Positions 11,192-21,867 of a DNA stretch of 64,000 bases are shown here, piece after piece. Made by a program: the position numbers and the translations under genes. Source of the stretch: Siphonodentalium dalli (Eukaryota > Mollusca > Scaphopoda > Gadilida > Siphonodentaliidae); assembly GCA_032622095.1 (NCBI GenBank), contig CP136063.1, positions 116,580,723 through 116,644,722 on the forward strand. Reading direction: 5' to 3'. The notes under the pieces are model-generated. The model saw nothing but the letters and a program-made list of their open reading frames with translations, had not been told where the DNA came from and made no database searches. The first letter of the stretch is position 1. Each line of letters starts with the position of its first letter.

Positions 11192-12003
11192 TGTGGTAAT
11201 GTTGGGTGATTTCACCCACTTGTTAACAGGTCTTTTCTGTAAGGTGTCTTTTCACTAAAGGCCCATTAACGGTGAGCTGGTCACCACTTCAACTTTGGAC
11301 TGATCCAATGGGTGCAACGGGGCAGTGGTTCTGATTCGTCGATTTAAGCGGTGACCTCCGATTGGTCGGCCAATACGATCTCCCGATCCGCTCAAATCGT
11401 ATAAAAAGGCCACTGTTTCTTGCAACATTGGTTCAGTCAGAATTATCCCGCGTATGGTCACCATCTCTTACTAATAGCTCTGACTACCCAGCCAAAGGCA
11501 ACAGTTTTGGGGGACATTATAATTACCACGAAATTGGGGAAGATTTTATACACCGGAAGTTGTATTCTCCGGCTGTTTACACTGTCCGCTAATGCATATT
11601 ACCGGAAGTTGTATTCTCTGGCTGTTTACACTGTCTGCTAATACATATTTACCGGAAGTAGATTTCTCCGTCCACTTTCTGTACCGGAAGTGGCGTATTC
11701 TGACAGTTTACCCGGTTCTCTCATATATGACCGGAAGTAGGTTATTAGGACATTTATTGTACTAGAAGTTGAGAATATATATATAGAACCAGTAATTGTA
11801 TTTGAACTTGTCAAACATATCAAACTTAGATATTCAACATATAGCCATATAGATGATATTGATTAATAAACTCATGATTACCTCACTATTAAATTCTATT
11901 AAACTGGCCCGGGGAGTGTGGAAACAATAAGACTTGGGAACCTGCGCCCACTAAGTAGTGTCCACAGCCCCTCCCCGCTTATGGGAACCCCCAGTTGACT
12001 ACA
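11192..12003 (+). repeat. LTR1 (812 bp) of a Gag-protease LTR retrotransposon
   Basis: Begins TGTGGTAATG and ends GACTACA, with the TG...CA ends typical of LTRs. It contains a CCAAT-type box (about 11360-11375), a TATA box 'tataaaaagg' (11400-11409), and five CCGGAAGT sites between 11552 and 11738 within degenerate 40-50 bp tandem repeats. A polyadenylation signal AATAAA lies at 11865-11870. It differs from LTR3 at about three positions by eye, which implies a young insertion. It carries 'gatttaagcgg' and 'cccgcgtatgg' where LTR2 and LTR3 have 'gatttgagcgg' and 'cccgagtatgg'. Confidence 0.95.
11400..11409 (+). promoter_or_regulatory. TATA box of LTR1
   Basis: 'tataaaaagg', preceded about 30 bp upstream by 'gattggtcggccaata' (inverted CCAAT). 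The layout fits an RNA polymerase II promoter with the transcription start about 25-30 bp downstream. The same element is present in LTR2 and LTR3. Confidence 0.75.
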
Positions 12004-12007
12004 TTTA

Positions 12008-12023
12008 TGGTGCCGTGAGCAGG
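12008..12023 (+). promoter_or_regulatory. Primer binding site, copy 1
   Basis: 'tggtgccgtgagcagg' starts 4 bp after the end of LTR1 and begins with TGG, complementary to a tRNA 3' CCA end. The identity of the priming tRNA is not determined. The same site follows LTR2 at 15765-15780. Confidence 0.7.
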
Positions 12024-12164
12024 ATTATTCTTGTCACAATTTAGGACGTCATATATATTCACATTTTCAATATTTATCTTATGTTAAAGTAATATTCAAA
12101 TTTCAAGTTTGAATTTTGCAAAAATTATATATTTTTGATAACTGTTTCCCCAAAAGGTTGAGCT

Positions 12165-14696
12165 ATGGCTGGGAAATATTCCACAGGGTGTGATAGGACT
12201 GAACCCCGGGGTTTGTATGACCCCTTAGTCGGGTCTGATGAGGAGTCAGAAAGTACTGACAGGTATATTGCTACACTGTTACACTCAATGGGTATCAAAC
12301 CAAGGATTGTATCAAATGATAGTGTTGTAGACACTTCCATAATGGGTCATAATAGGCTGGATAGCTCGCTTCCAGATGGGTATACCTTACAAATTACCAC
12401 TTCGGGTTGGGGTGGACCGACTGTAACCTCACATGTGACCTCTGTGGCCTCTACTCCAATTTCAACATGTAAGACTACTCCAAGTCAAAGTTTCAATGGG
12501 AGTAAATGTTCTTTTGCCCATTATGTACCGGAAACCCCAGCATACAGTAAGTCAATTTCAGGGTATGCAAATGACACTCTTGGTATTGCAACAGGGCAGT
12601 CGGCAATACATAGCCAAGACTTATTTTCTCAATATTTACACATGCGGGACAGGGGTCCCAATCACACACTATATAATTCTTCCACAAATGAATCTGTTCA
12701 CAAACCAGTTTTTTCTGAGCACTTATCATCTTCTAATAAATTTGTTAAACCAATAGTGAATCCTGAAACTTTTGATGGTAAGAAATGGGACATTAATGAC
12801 TACATGACTCATTTTGAAATTATTGCTAAGCTAAATGGTTGGAAGGGACCAGAAATGGCATACCATTTGTTGATAAATTTGCGAGGGAATTCACAGACCA
12901 TCCTGGGTAATCTAACTCCGGAGCAAATTTACAACTATCAAATACTTAAAGAAATTTTGACACACCGGTATAGCCCATCTCAACAGTTGTCAACACATCG
13001 GTCGAATTTCCGTCAATGCACAAGGAAAGTAGGCCAATCTGTAGTCGAATATGGTTATGAATTGACAACCTTGGCTCGAAAAGCCCACCCTGGCTTAACC
13101 CACTCTAATGTTGAGCCCTTCTTGGTTGAGCAGTTCATTTGGGGTTTGAGACATTCCGAATTGAAGAAACATGTTCAATATGGACACCCAGTAACACTTA
13201 ATCATGCTATTGCCTTGGCATCCGAATTTGAATCTATTGAGGGCCCGTTAGACAAGCCCATGCTACCTCCAGATAGTGGTAACAATGCGGAACACCAGCT
13301 CCTTGATAGGATCTCAACTCTTGAACGTCAGCTGGGAGGTCAAAGTCAACATCGAGGTCCTACTTCTCCGAGGCGACAGGTCACGTGCTATTATTGCAAT
13401 AAAGTAGGTCACGTGGAGGCTCGGTGCCGACGAAAGATGGCAGATCAGCAGTCGGGTTTTGTAAATTCAGCACTTTGTTATGAGACGAGGAGTCCTCAGT
13501 CTGATAGAAAACGTTTTGCTAGTTCTGATATTGTACCAACGTGTTCAACACAGGCTTCTAAGACATGTTTATTTTGTCGTGCAGTGGTAACTGGTGTTTG
13601 TTGTACGTTTCTGGTTGACACTGGCTCACCCGTTTCTATTTTAAATAAAAGTTTTTATGATCAATTATGTCTGCCGAGTGATACATTGGACTTCTCTGAT
13701 ATTAAGCTTTCCACTGCTGCTGGACAAGACTTGAATGTACATGGATCAGTTTCGTTGGAAGTCGGTTTTCCAGCTCTTGTAGTACAGCAAGACTTTGTGG
13801 TAGCTGACGTAAACAATTTCAGTGGCATACTTGGTTTAGATTTCCTCAAAGAGAATCATGGAATCTTAAATGTTTGTAATAAAACATTGACTGTTAACGA
13901 TGGTGAAATAAGGCTTTTCCATAGGCGCTCTTGTTCGACTGCGTGCATTAATGTTCATGAAACATATACTTATTCGGTTGGTACAGATGATTCACTGGCT
14001 CGAATTGGGTGTGACGAGAATGTAGGGTATCTTGTTGGGTATACATGTTCAGATGGACAGGACGTTGGCCACCTTCAAAAACCGAAGAGCTCACAGGACA
14101 CTGGTGCCTTAATGGTGTCCAACCCTCCTGATGAGTTGGTCTCGAAGCGATTGGTACCATCCATACCATCTGCCGCTGCTGGTCGTAATTTTTCGGTAGG
14201 AGTTGTCGGCTTTAATTTTCCAAACACACTCGATTCGAGCAGTGATAGTCACGATAGTGGTCATGGTGACGAAGGTCTCGGTGATAAAAATGATATCATG
14301 GTTCATGAGGGTCATAAGCAAAGTGATAGTCGCGATAGTGGTTATGGTGATGATAATGGTCTCGGAGTTAACAGTGATATTATGGTTCATGAGGGTCTCA
14401 AGCAATGTGATAGTCTGGTGCCACGAGTAAAACGATTGGTTACGACAAAATCTTTGGCGGAAGAGTATTTTGTTTGTGAAACCTTTGATGCAGGCAATAT
14501 TAAACTATCTACGCCCATCGTTATGGATACTTGGCTTGTTGGACAGTCGAAAATACAACGCGAGGATGGCGAAATTGCATACTTGATCGCGGACTCTACC
14601 CAGTTATCAAGCGAGCATCTGCTCGATCATTACTTCTGGCCGGGAGATGGAAAGGTGTCTAAGCTGGGAAGGTGTCTAACCTGGGAAGGTGCCTAA
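12165..14696 (+). CDS. gag-pro: Gag-protease polyprotein, LTR retrotransposon copy 1
   Basis: An uninterrupted 843-codon frame, started at the first ATG after the leader. In order: a low-complexity N-terminal region (1-190); a Ty3/Gypsy-type Gag domain (about 196-365, with ETFDGKKWDINDYMTHFE); and a CCHC zinc knuckle with C408, C411, H416, C421. A retropepsin-like protease follows, with active site D485-T486-G487 and the distal ILGLDFL motif from residue 555. An acidic tail carries a tandem 'DSxDSGxGD' duplication (about 688-745), then a unique C-terminus. No reverse transcriptase, RNase H or integrase follows before LTR2, so the element must borrow these functions. Gag would assemble particles and the protease would process them. 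The frame is intact and may still be expressed. Confidence 0.92.
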   Translation: MAGKYSTGCDRTEPRGLYDPLVGSDEESESTDRYIATLLHSMGIKPRIVSNDSVVDTSIMGHNRLDSSLPDGYTLQITTSGWGGPTVTSHVTSVASTPISTCKTTPSQSFNGSKCSFAHYVPETPAYSKSISGYANDTLGIATGQSAIHSQDLFSQYLHMRDRGPNHTLYNSSTNESVHKPVFSEHLSSSNKFVKPIVNPETFDGKKWDINDYMTHFEIIAKLNGWKGPEMAYHLLINLRGNSQTILGNLTPEQIYNYQILKEILTHRYSPSQQLSTHRSNFRQCTRKVGQSVVEYGYELTTLARKAHPGLTHSNVEPFLVEQFIWGLRHSELKKHVQYGHPVTLNHAIALASEFESIEGPLDKPMLPPDSGNNAEHQLLDRISTLERQLGGQSQHRGPTSPRRQVTCYYCNKVGHVEARCRRKMADQQSGFVNSALCYETRSPQSDRKRFASSDIVPTCSTQASKTCLFCRAVVTGVCCTFLVDTGSPVSILNKSFYDQLCLPSDTLDFSDIKLSTAAGQDLNVHGSVSLEVGFPALVVQQDFVVADVNNFSGILGLDFLKENHGILNVCNKTLTVNDGEIRLFHRRSCSTACINVHETYTYSVGTDDSLARIGCDENVGYLVGYTCSDGQDVGHLQKPKSSQDTGALMVSNPPDELVSKRLVPSIPSAAAGRNFSVGVVGFNFPNTLDSSSDSHDSGHGDEGLGDKNDIMVHEGHKQSDSRDSGYGDDNGLGVNSDIMVHEGLKQCDSLVPRVKRLVTTKSLAEEYFVCETFDAGNIKLSTPIVMDTWLVGQSKIQREDGEIAYLIADSTQLSSEHLLDHYFWPGDGKVSKLGRCLTWEGA

Positions 14697-14734
14697 GCTG
14701 GGAAGGTGTCTAAGCTGGGAAGGTGTCTAAGCTG
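14652..14734 (+). repeat. 17-bp minisatellite at the 3' end of gag-pro (copy 1)
   Basis: Five units of type 'aaggtgtctaagctggg', with small variants. The stop codon of the frame (14694-14696) lies in the third unit. The same five-unit array is at 18397-18479 in copy 2, so it predates the tandem duplication of the element. Confidence 0.9.
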
Positions 14735-14935
14735 TACATGGAAGGAAACTGGAATCGCACCATTTAGACTATTGTTCGAGAATCAGCAGTGAATTCGAGT
14801 GACTGTTATATTCTGTTTCAAAACGTGACAACGGATAACGATATCGTGAATTCATGATCCTCATCCTGTGCATCAAAAACAGAACATTTCTAACTTTGTA
14901 TGGACCTTTTTCACAATGTATACATTGTGATTTTT

Positions 14936-14948
14936 AAGGAGGGAGGAG
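14936..14948 (+). promoter_or_regulatory. Polypurine tract, copy 1
   Basis: 'aaggagggaggag' abuts the first base of LTR2, the expected place for the plus-strand primer of an LTR retrotransposon. The identical tract is at 18681-18693 before LTR3. Confidence 0.85.
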
Positions 14949-15760
14949 TGTGGTAATGTTGGGTGATTTCACCCACTTGTTAACAGGTCTTTTCTGTAAG
15001 GTGTCTTTTCACTAAAGGCCCATTAACGGTGAGCTGGTCACCACTTCAACTTTGGACTGATCCAATGGGTGCAACGGGGCAGTGGTTCTGATTCGTCGAT
15101 TTGAGCGGTGACCTCCGATTGGTCGGCCAATACGATCTCCCGATCCGCTCAAATCGTATAAAAAGGCCACTGTTTCTTGCAACATTGGTTCAGTCAGAAT
15201 TATCCCGAGTATGGTCACCATCTCTTACTAATAGCTCTGACTACCCAGCCAAAGGCAACAGTTTTGGGGGACATTATAATTACCACGAAATTGGGGAAGA
15301 TTTTATACACCGGAAGTTGTATTCTCCGGCTGTTTACACTGTCCGCTAATGCATATTACCGGAAGTTGTATTCTCTGGCTGTTTACATTGTCTGCTAATA
15401 CATATTTACCGGAAGTAGATTTCTCCGTCCACTTTCTGTACCGGAAGTGGCGTATTCTGACAGTTTACCCGGTTCTCTCATATATGACCGGAAGTAGGTT
15501 ATTAGGACATTTATTGTACTAGAAGTTGAGAATATATATATAGAACCAGTAATTGTATTTGAACTTGTCAAACATATCAAACTTAGATATTCAACATATA
15601 GCCATATAGATGATATTGATTAATAAACTCATGATTACCTCACTATTAAATTCTATTAAACTGGCCCGGGGAGTGTGGAAACAATAAGACTTGGGAACCT
15701 GCGCCCACTAAGTAGTGTCCACAGCCCCTCCCCGCTTATGGGAACCCCCAGTTGACTACA
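14949..15760 (+). repeat. LTR2 (shared middle LTR, 812 bp)
   Basis: Same length and ends as LTR1. It is shared between the two internal regions: it is preceded by the polypurine tract of copy 1 and followed by the primer binding site of copy 2. It matches LTR3, not LTR1, at the two variable positions in its 5' half, and has a private change ('tttacattgtc'). That is what unequal recombination between the two end LTRs would produce. Confidence 0.95.
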
Positions 15761-15764
15761 TTTA

Positions 15765-15780
15765 TGGTGCCGTGAGCAGG
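15765..15780 (+). promoter_or_regulatory. Primer binding site, copy 2
   Basis: Identical to the site at 12008-12023 and 4 bp after the end of LTR2. Confidence 0.7.
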
Positions 15781-15921
15781 ATTATTCTTGTCACAATTTA
15801 GGACGTCATATATATTCACATTTTCAATATTTATCTTATGTTAAAGTAATATTCAAATTTCAAGTTTGAATTTTGCAAAAATTATATATTTTTGATAACT
15901 GTTTCCCCAAAAGGTTGAGCT

Positions 15922-18441
15922 ATGGCTGGGAAATATTCCACAGGGTGTGATAGGACTGAACCCCGGGGTTTGTATGACCCCTTAGTCGGGTCTGATGAGG
16001 AGTCAGAAAGTACTGACAGGTATATTGCTACACTGTTACACTCAATGGGTATCAAACCAAGGATTGTATCAAATGATAGTGTTGTAGACACTTCCACAAT
16101 GGGTCATAATAGGCTGGATAGCTCGCTTCCAGATGGGTATACCTTACAAATTACCACTTCGGGTTGGGGTGGACCGACTGTAACCTCACATGTGACCTCT
16201 GTGGCCTCTACTCCAATTTCAACATGTAAGACTACTCCAAGTCAAAGTTTCAATGGGAGTAAATGTTCTTTTGCCCATTATGTACCGGAAACCCCAGCAT
16301 ACAGTAAGTCAATTTCAGGGTATGCAAATGACACTCTTGGTATTGCAACAGGGCAGTCGGCAATACATAGCCAAGACTTATTTTCTCAATATTTACACAT
16401 GCGGGACAGGGGTCCCAATCACACACTATATAATTCTTCCACAAATGAATCTGTTCACAAACCAGTTTTTTCTGAGCATTATCATCTTCTAATAAATTTG
16501 TTAAACCAATAGTGAATCCTGAAACTTTTGATGGTAAGAAATGGGACATTAATGACTACATGACTCATTTTGAAATTATTGCTAAGCTAAATGGTTGGAA
16601 GGGACCAGAAATGGCATACCATTTGTTGATAAATTTGCGAGTGAATTCACAGACCATCCTGGGTAATCTAACTCCGGAGCAAACTTACAACTATCAAATA
16701 CTTAAAGAAATTTTGACACACCGGTATAGCCCATCTCAACAGTTGTCAACACATCGGTCGAATTTCCGTCAATGCACAAGGAAAGTAGGCCAATCTGTAG
16801 TCGAATATGGTTATGAATTGACAACCTTGGCTCGAAAAGCCCACCCTGGCTTAACCCACTCTAATGTTGAGCCCTTCTTGGTTGAGCAGTTCATTTGGGG
16901 TTTGAGACATTCCGAATTGAAGAAACATGTTCAATATGGACACCCAGTAACACTTAATCATGCTATTGCCTTGTCATCCGAATTTGAATCTATTGAGGGC
17001 CCGTTAGACAAGCCCATGCTACCTCCAGATAGTGGTAACAATGCGGAACACCAGCTCCTTGATAGGATCTCAACTCTTGAACGTCAGCTGGGAGGTCAAA
17101 GTCAACATCGAGGTCCTACTTCTCCGAGGCGACAGGTCACGTGCTATTATTGCAATAAAGTAGGTCACGTGGAGGCTCGGTGCCGACGAAAGATGGCAGA
17201 TCAGCAGTCGGGTTTTGTAAATTCAGCACTTTGTTATGAGACGAGGAGTCCTCAGTCTGATAGAAAACGTTTTGCTAGTTCTGATATTGTACCAACGTGT
17301 TCAACACAGGCTTCTAAGACATGTTTATTTTGTCGTGCAGTGGTAACTGGTGTTTGTTGTACGTTTCTGGTTGACACTGGCTCACCCGTTTCTATTTTAA
17401 ATAAAAGTTTTTATGATCAATTATGTCTGCCGAGTGATACATTGGACTTCTCTTTCCACTGCTGCTGGACAAGACTTGAATGTACATGGATCAGTTTCGT
17501 TGGAAGTCGGTTTTCCAGCTCTTGTAGTACAGCAAGACTTTGTGGTAGCTGACGTAAACAATTTCAGTGGCATACTTGGTTTAGATTTCCTCAAAGAGAA
17601 TCATGGAATCTTAAATGTTTGTAATAAAACATTGACTGTTAACGATGGTGAAATAAGGCTTTTCCATAGGCGCTCTTGTTCGACTGCGTGCATTAATGTT
17701 CATGAAACATATACTTATTCGGTTGGTACAGATGATTCACTGGCTCGAATTGGGTGTGACGAGAATGTAGGGTATCTTGTTGGGTATACATGTTCAGATG
17801 GACAGGACGTTGGCCACCTTCAAAAACCGAAGAGCTCACAGGACACTGGTGCCTTAATGGTGTCCAACCCTCCTGATGAGTTGGTCTCGAAGCGATTGGT
17901 ACCATCCATACCATCTGCCGCTGCTGGTCGTAATTTTTCGGTAGGAGTTGTCGGCTTTAATTTTCCAAACACACTCGATTCGAGCAGTGATAGTCACGAT
18001 AGTGGTCATGGTGACGAAGGTCTCGGTGATAAAAATGATATCATGGTTCATGAGGGTCATAAGCAAAGTGATAGTCGCGATAGTGGTTATGGTGATGATA
18101 ATGGTCTCGGAGTTAACAGTGATATTATGGTTCATGAGGGTCTCAAGCAATGTGATAGTCTGGTGCCACGAGTAAAACGATTGGTTACGACAAAATCTTT
18201 GGCGGAAGAGTATTTTGTTTGTGAAACCTTTGATGCAGGCAATATTAAACTATCTACGCCCATCGTTATGGATACTTGGCTTGTTGGACAGTCGAAAATA
18301 CAACGCGAGGATGGCGAAATTGCATACTTGATCGCGGACTCTACCCAGTTATCAAGCGAGCATCTGCTCGATCATTACTTCTGGCCGGGAGATGGAAAGG
18401 TGTCTAAGCTGGGAAGGTGTCTAAGCTGGGAAGGTGCCTAA
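15922..18441 (+). pseudogene. gag-pro: Gag-protease frame, copy 2, two frameshifts
   Basis: Nearly identical to 12165-14696 but broken. A single-base deletion near 16479 (in the 'tctgagca' context) closes the frame at 16512, ahead of the Gag domain. An 11-bp deletion near 17455, between the protease active site and the distal motif, shifts it again. Together they remove 12 bp, so the far C-terminus returns to the original frame. The CCHC knuckle and DTG protease motif remain readable in the middle section. Scattered substitutions include 'ccaca' for 'ccata' and 'cgagtg' for 'cgaggg'. It is not expected to make a full product. Confidence 0.9.
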
Positions 18442-18479
18442 GCTGGGAAGGTGTCTAAGATGGGAAGGTGTCTAAGCTG
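18397..18479 (+). repeat. 17-bp minisatellite (copy 2)
   Basis: Five-unit array equivalent to 14652-14734, with 'taagatggg' in the fourth unit and 'taagctggg' where copy 1 has 'taacctggg'. Confidence 0.85.
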
Positions 18480-18680
18480 TACATGGAAGGAAACTGGAAT
18501 CGCACCATTTAGACTATTGTTCGAGAATCAGCAGTGAATTCGAGTGACTGTTATATTCTGTTTCAAAACGTGACAACGGATAACGATATCGTGAATTCAT
18601 GATCCTCATCCTGTGCATCAAAAACAGAACATTTCTAACTTTGTATGGACCTTTTTCACAATGTATACATTGTGATTTTT

Positions 18681-18693
18681 AAGGAGGGAGGAG
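18681..18693 (+). promoter_or_regulatory. Polypurine tract, copy 2
   Basis: 'aaggagggaggag' directly before LTR3. Confidence 0.85.
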
Positions 18694-19505
18694 TGTGGTA
18701 ATGTTGGGTGATTTCACCCACTTGTTAACAGGTCTTTTCTGTAAGGTGCCTTTTCACTAAAGGCCCATTAACGGTGAGCTGGTCACCACTTCAACTTTGG
18801 ACTGATCCAATGGGTGCAACGGGGCAGTGGTTCTGATTCGTCGATTTGAGCGGTGACCTCCGATTGGTCGGCCAATACGATCTCCCGATCCGCTCAAATC
18901 GTATAAAAAGGCCACTGTTTCTTGCAACATTGGTTCAGTCAGAATTATCCCGAGTATGGTCACCATCTCTTACTAATAGCTCTGACTACCCAGCCAAAGG
19001 CAACAGTTTTGGGGGACATTATAATTACCACGAAATTGGGGAAGATTTTATACACCGGAAGTTGTATTCTCCGGCTGTTTACACTGTCCGCTAATGCATA
19101 TTACCGGAAGTTGTATTCTCTGGCTGTTTACACTGTCTGCTAATACATATTTACCGGAAGTAGATTTCTCCGTCCACTTTCTGTACCGGAAGTGGCGTAT
19201 TCTGACAGTTTACCCGGTTCTCTCATATATGACCGGAAGTAGGTTATTAGGACATTTATTGTACTAGAAGTTGAGAATATATATATAGAACCAGTAATTG
19301 TATTTGAACTTGTCAAACATATCAAACTTAGATATTCAACATATAGCCATATAGATGATATTGATTAATAAACTCATGATTACCTCACTATTAAATTCTA
19401 TTAAACTGGCCCGGGGAGTGTGGAAACAATAAGACTTGGGAACCTGCGCCCACTAAGTAGTGTCCACAGCCCCTCCCCGCTTATGGGAACCCCCAGTTGA
19501 CTACA
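18694..19505 (+). repeat. LTR3 (812 bp)
   Basis: Right-hand LTR of the tandem element, ending GACTACA and followed at once by the GTAC target duplication. It has one private change in the first 60 bp ('aaggtgcctt' versus 'aaggtgtctt'). Confidence 0.95.
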
Positions 19506-19509
19506 GTAC
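19506..19509. repeat. Target-site duplication GTAC (right)
   Basis: Matches 11188-11191. That only the outermost flanks carry it shows the LTR array arose from one integration, not from two adjacent insertions. Confidence 0.9.
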
Positions 19510-21624
19510 AAAAAGGCTGACTGGACGCAATTAGGACTAGACCTGCAAATAATGGGAGAAGTACTGCGAACGATAAAGAACGCCACCATAGAGGACATGT
19601 GGACACACATAAAGAACGGGATCCTTGGAGCTATGGACCAACACATACCACCGAAGCTCATATCACCGAAACACAATACCCCATGGGTGAACCACAAGAT
19701 CAGAAAACTACTCAGGAAGAAACGACGACTGTACAATCAAGCAAAGAAGACCAACATCTGGACCAACTATCGGACGATTCAGAGAGATTGTAAACGGGAA
19801 ATGAGGAGGGCAGAATGGAATCACATCAACACAAAGATTAAAGAAGGATTGGAGAAAAAGACAACGAAGCCCTTTTGGAACTATGTTAAAAGCAGACGAC
19901 GGGACAACATCGGAGTATCACCACTAAAACATCTCGGAAAACTAGTTGAAGACTCAAAAGGCAAAGCAGAAGTCCTAGTAAAGCAATTCCACTCAGTATT
20001 TACCAAACACCAACCACCTGTACCAGACCTAAAACCCAAATGCGATAACATCGGCAAACTAACAGTGGCAGTGAACGGAGTTGAAGCCTTGCTGAAGAGA
20101 TTGAACCCCTCAAAAGCATCTGGCCCAGATGGAATACCCAACATGATCTTGAAGAAGTATGCAAAACAACTGGCACCTGCCTTCAGACTAATCTTTCAAC
20201 ACTCACTGGACACAGGTACATTACCAATCGACTGGCGCAGCGCTAACATAGCACCGGTATACAAGAAAGGAGATAGACACCTAGCAGAGAACTACCGACC
20301 AGTCTCCCTAACATCAGTACCATGCAAGATGCTGGAACACCTCATCTGCCGCCACATCCTTGAACATCTGGAAAAATACAATATCCTAACAAATCTAAAC
20401 CATGGCTTCCGTAGTGGATACTCCTGCGAAACCCAACTGGCAGTGACTACACATGACATACTAAATTCACTTGACAAGAAGAAGCAGATAGATATGGCCA
20501 TCCTTGACTTCTCTAAGGCCTTTGACACTGTGCCTCATGACAGCCTACTAGTCAAGCTAAAACACTACGGAATCACAGGCCCGATCCACCAGTGGCTAAT
20601 GTCATTCTTAAAAGAAAGAAAGATGAGAGTGGCACTGGAAGGAGATTTCTCTGAAGAGGCAGATGTATTATCAGGGGTACCACAAGGAACAGTGTTAGGA
20701 CCGCTCCTCTTCCTATGCCACATCAACGACCTACCGGACACTGTAAAATCACAAGTCCGATTGTTCGCAGATGATTGCCTGCTCTACCGACAGATAAATA
20801 GCTATACAGATCATGAAATACTACAACAGGACCTATGTAACCTAGAACAGTGGGCCATAAAATGGGGAATGCGTTTCAATCCATCCAAATGCTACATCAT
20901 GAGCCTAAAGCAGAAAACCCAACGCTTCTACCAACTAGCGGGACAATTCCTACAAGAGGTAAATCACAACCCCTACCTCGGTGTCCAATTCGCAAACGAC
21001 ATGACATGGCAGCACCACATAGATACCATCACAAAGAAATCAAATTCAACCCTGGGCTTCATTCGACGAAACCTGAGACACTGCCCAATGGACTTCAGGA
21101 AAACATCATATATAGCACTTGTTCGCCCCCAACTAGAATACGCAGCAACAATCTGGGACCCATACTACGAGAAAGACAAATCAAAACTAGAGAGGGTCCA
21201 ACGAAGAGCAGCGCGATTCATCAAACAAGACTACCGATCAAGAGAAAAAGGCTGTGTGACAACCATGCTCAAGAATCTAGAGTTACCATCACTAGAATCA
21301 AGAAGATCAGAGCAGAGACTAGCACTATTTTATAAGGTGGTTAAGGGGTCGGCACCGGGTATAAAACCTGAAAACTACCTAACGAACTATAAACCAAGAA
21401 GAAAGAGGAAAGCTAAACAGTTCGAGGATTTTGTTAGTGATAACATCGTAGAAAAACGGACTGTAAACAACGAAAGTGCATTCGAACAGATCCCGACAAA
21501 CACGGTTCAATTTGGAAACTCCTTCTTTCCAAGAACAGTGATTGACTGGAACCATCTGGACGATACCACAGTCAACGCTGCCGACTTAGATACATTCAAG
21601 TCGGCCGTGGGAGAACATCAATAG
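19506..21624 (+). CDS. Non-LTR retrotransposon ORF2, 3' part (reverse transcriptase)
   Basis: The frame is open from the LTR boundary to a stop at 21624. The Met at 19552 is internal, so the real start lies upstream of the LTR insertion. Counting residues from that Met, visible RT motifs are NYRPVSL (from N247), LDFSKAFDTVP (from L318), SGVPQGTVLGPLLF (from S374) and the catalytic FADD (405-408). A C-terminal block follows, with PQLEYAATIWDPY and RVQRRAARFIKQDY. These are typical of the CR1/Jockey clade, whose ORF2 nicks the target and reverse-transcribes its own RNA. No internal stop is present, so before the LTR insertion the gene may have been recently active. The 5' end is truncated. Confidence 0.9.
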
Positions 21625-21725
21625 CGCTCCTCCCACCGTCCTGCAAAAGCCAGATTTGGTCACTAAGGACGTACCATATACAGATACAGACAGATCATAC
21701 AACACACTGGTTCGCACTGGTACAC
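21625..21725 (+). other. Probable 3' untranslated end of the non-LTR element
   Basis: Follows the ORF2 stop. It contains a short 'atatacagatacagacagatcat' tract that could be the simple-repeat 3' end used by this clade. The exact end and any target duplication were not resolved. Confidence 0.4.
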
Positions 21726-21867
21726 CACAGTAAGGACAGTTTATTGATAGTTTGTGTTGAAACTTGAGAAAACAATCTGGTAAATTGATTCAATGATTGA
21801 CAACATTTGCTAAAATTGCAATGCCAAATGGCACATCATCTTCAACTACATGGTGATGCACTTCGAG

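Noticed and set aside
14109-14405. Minus-strand frame rich in I/T (98 codons) opposite gag-pro, also at 17854
   Set aside because: Antisense shadow of the acidic repeat in the Gag-protease tail.
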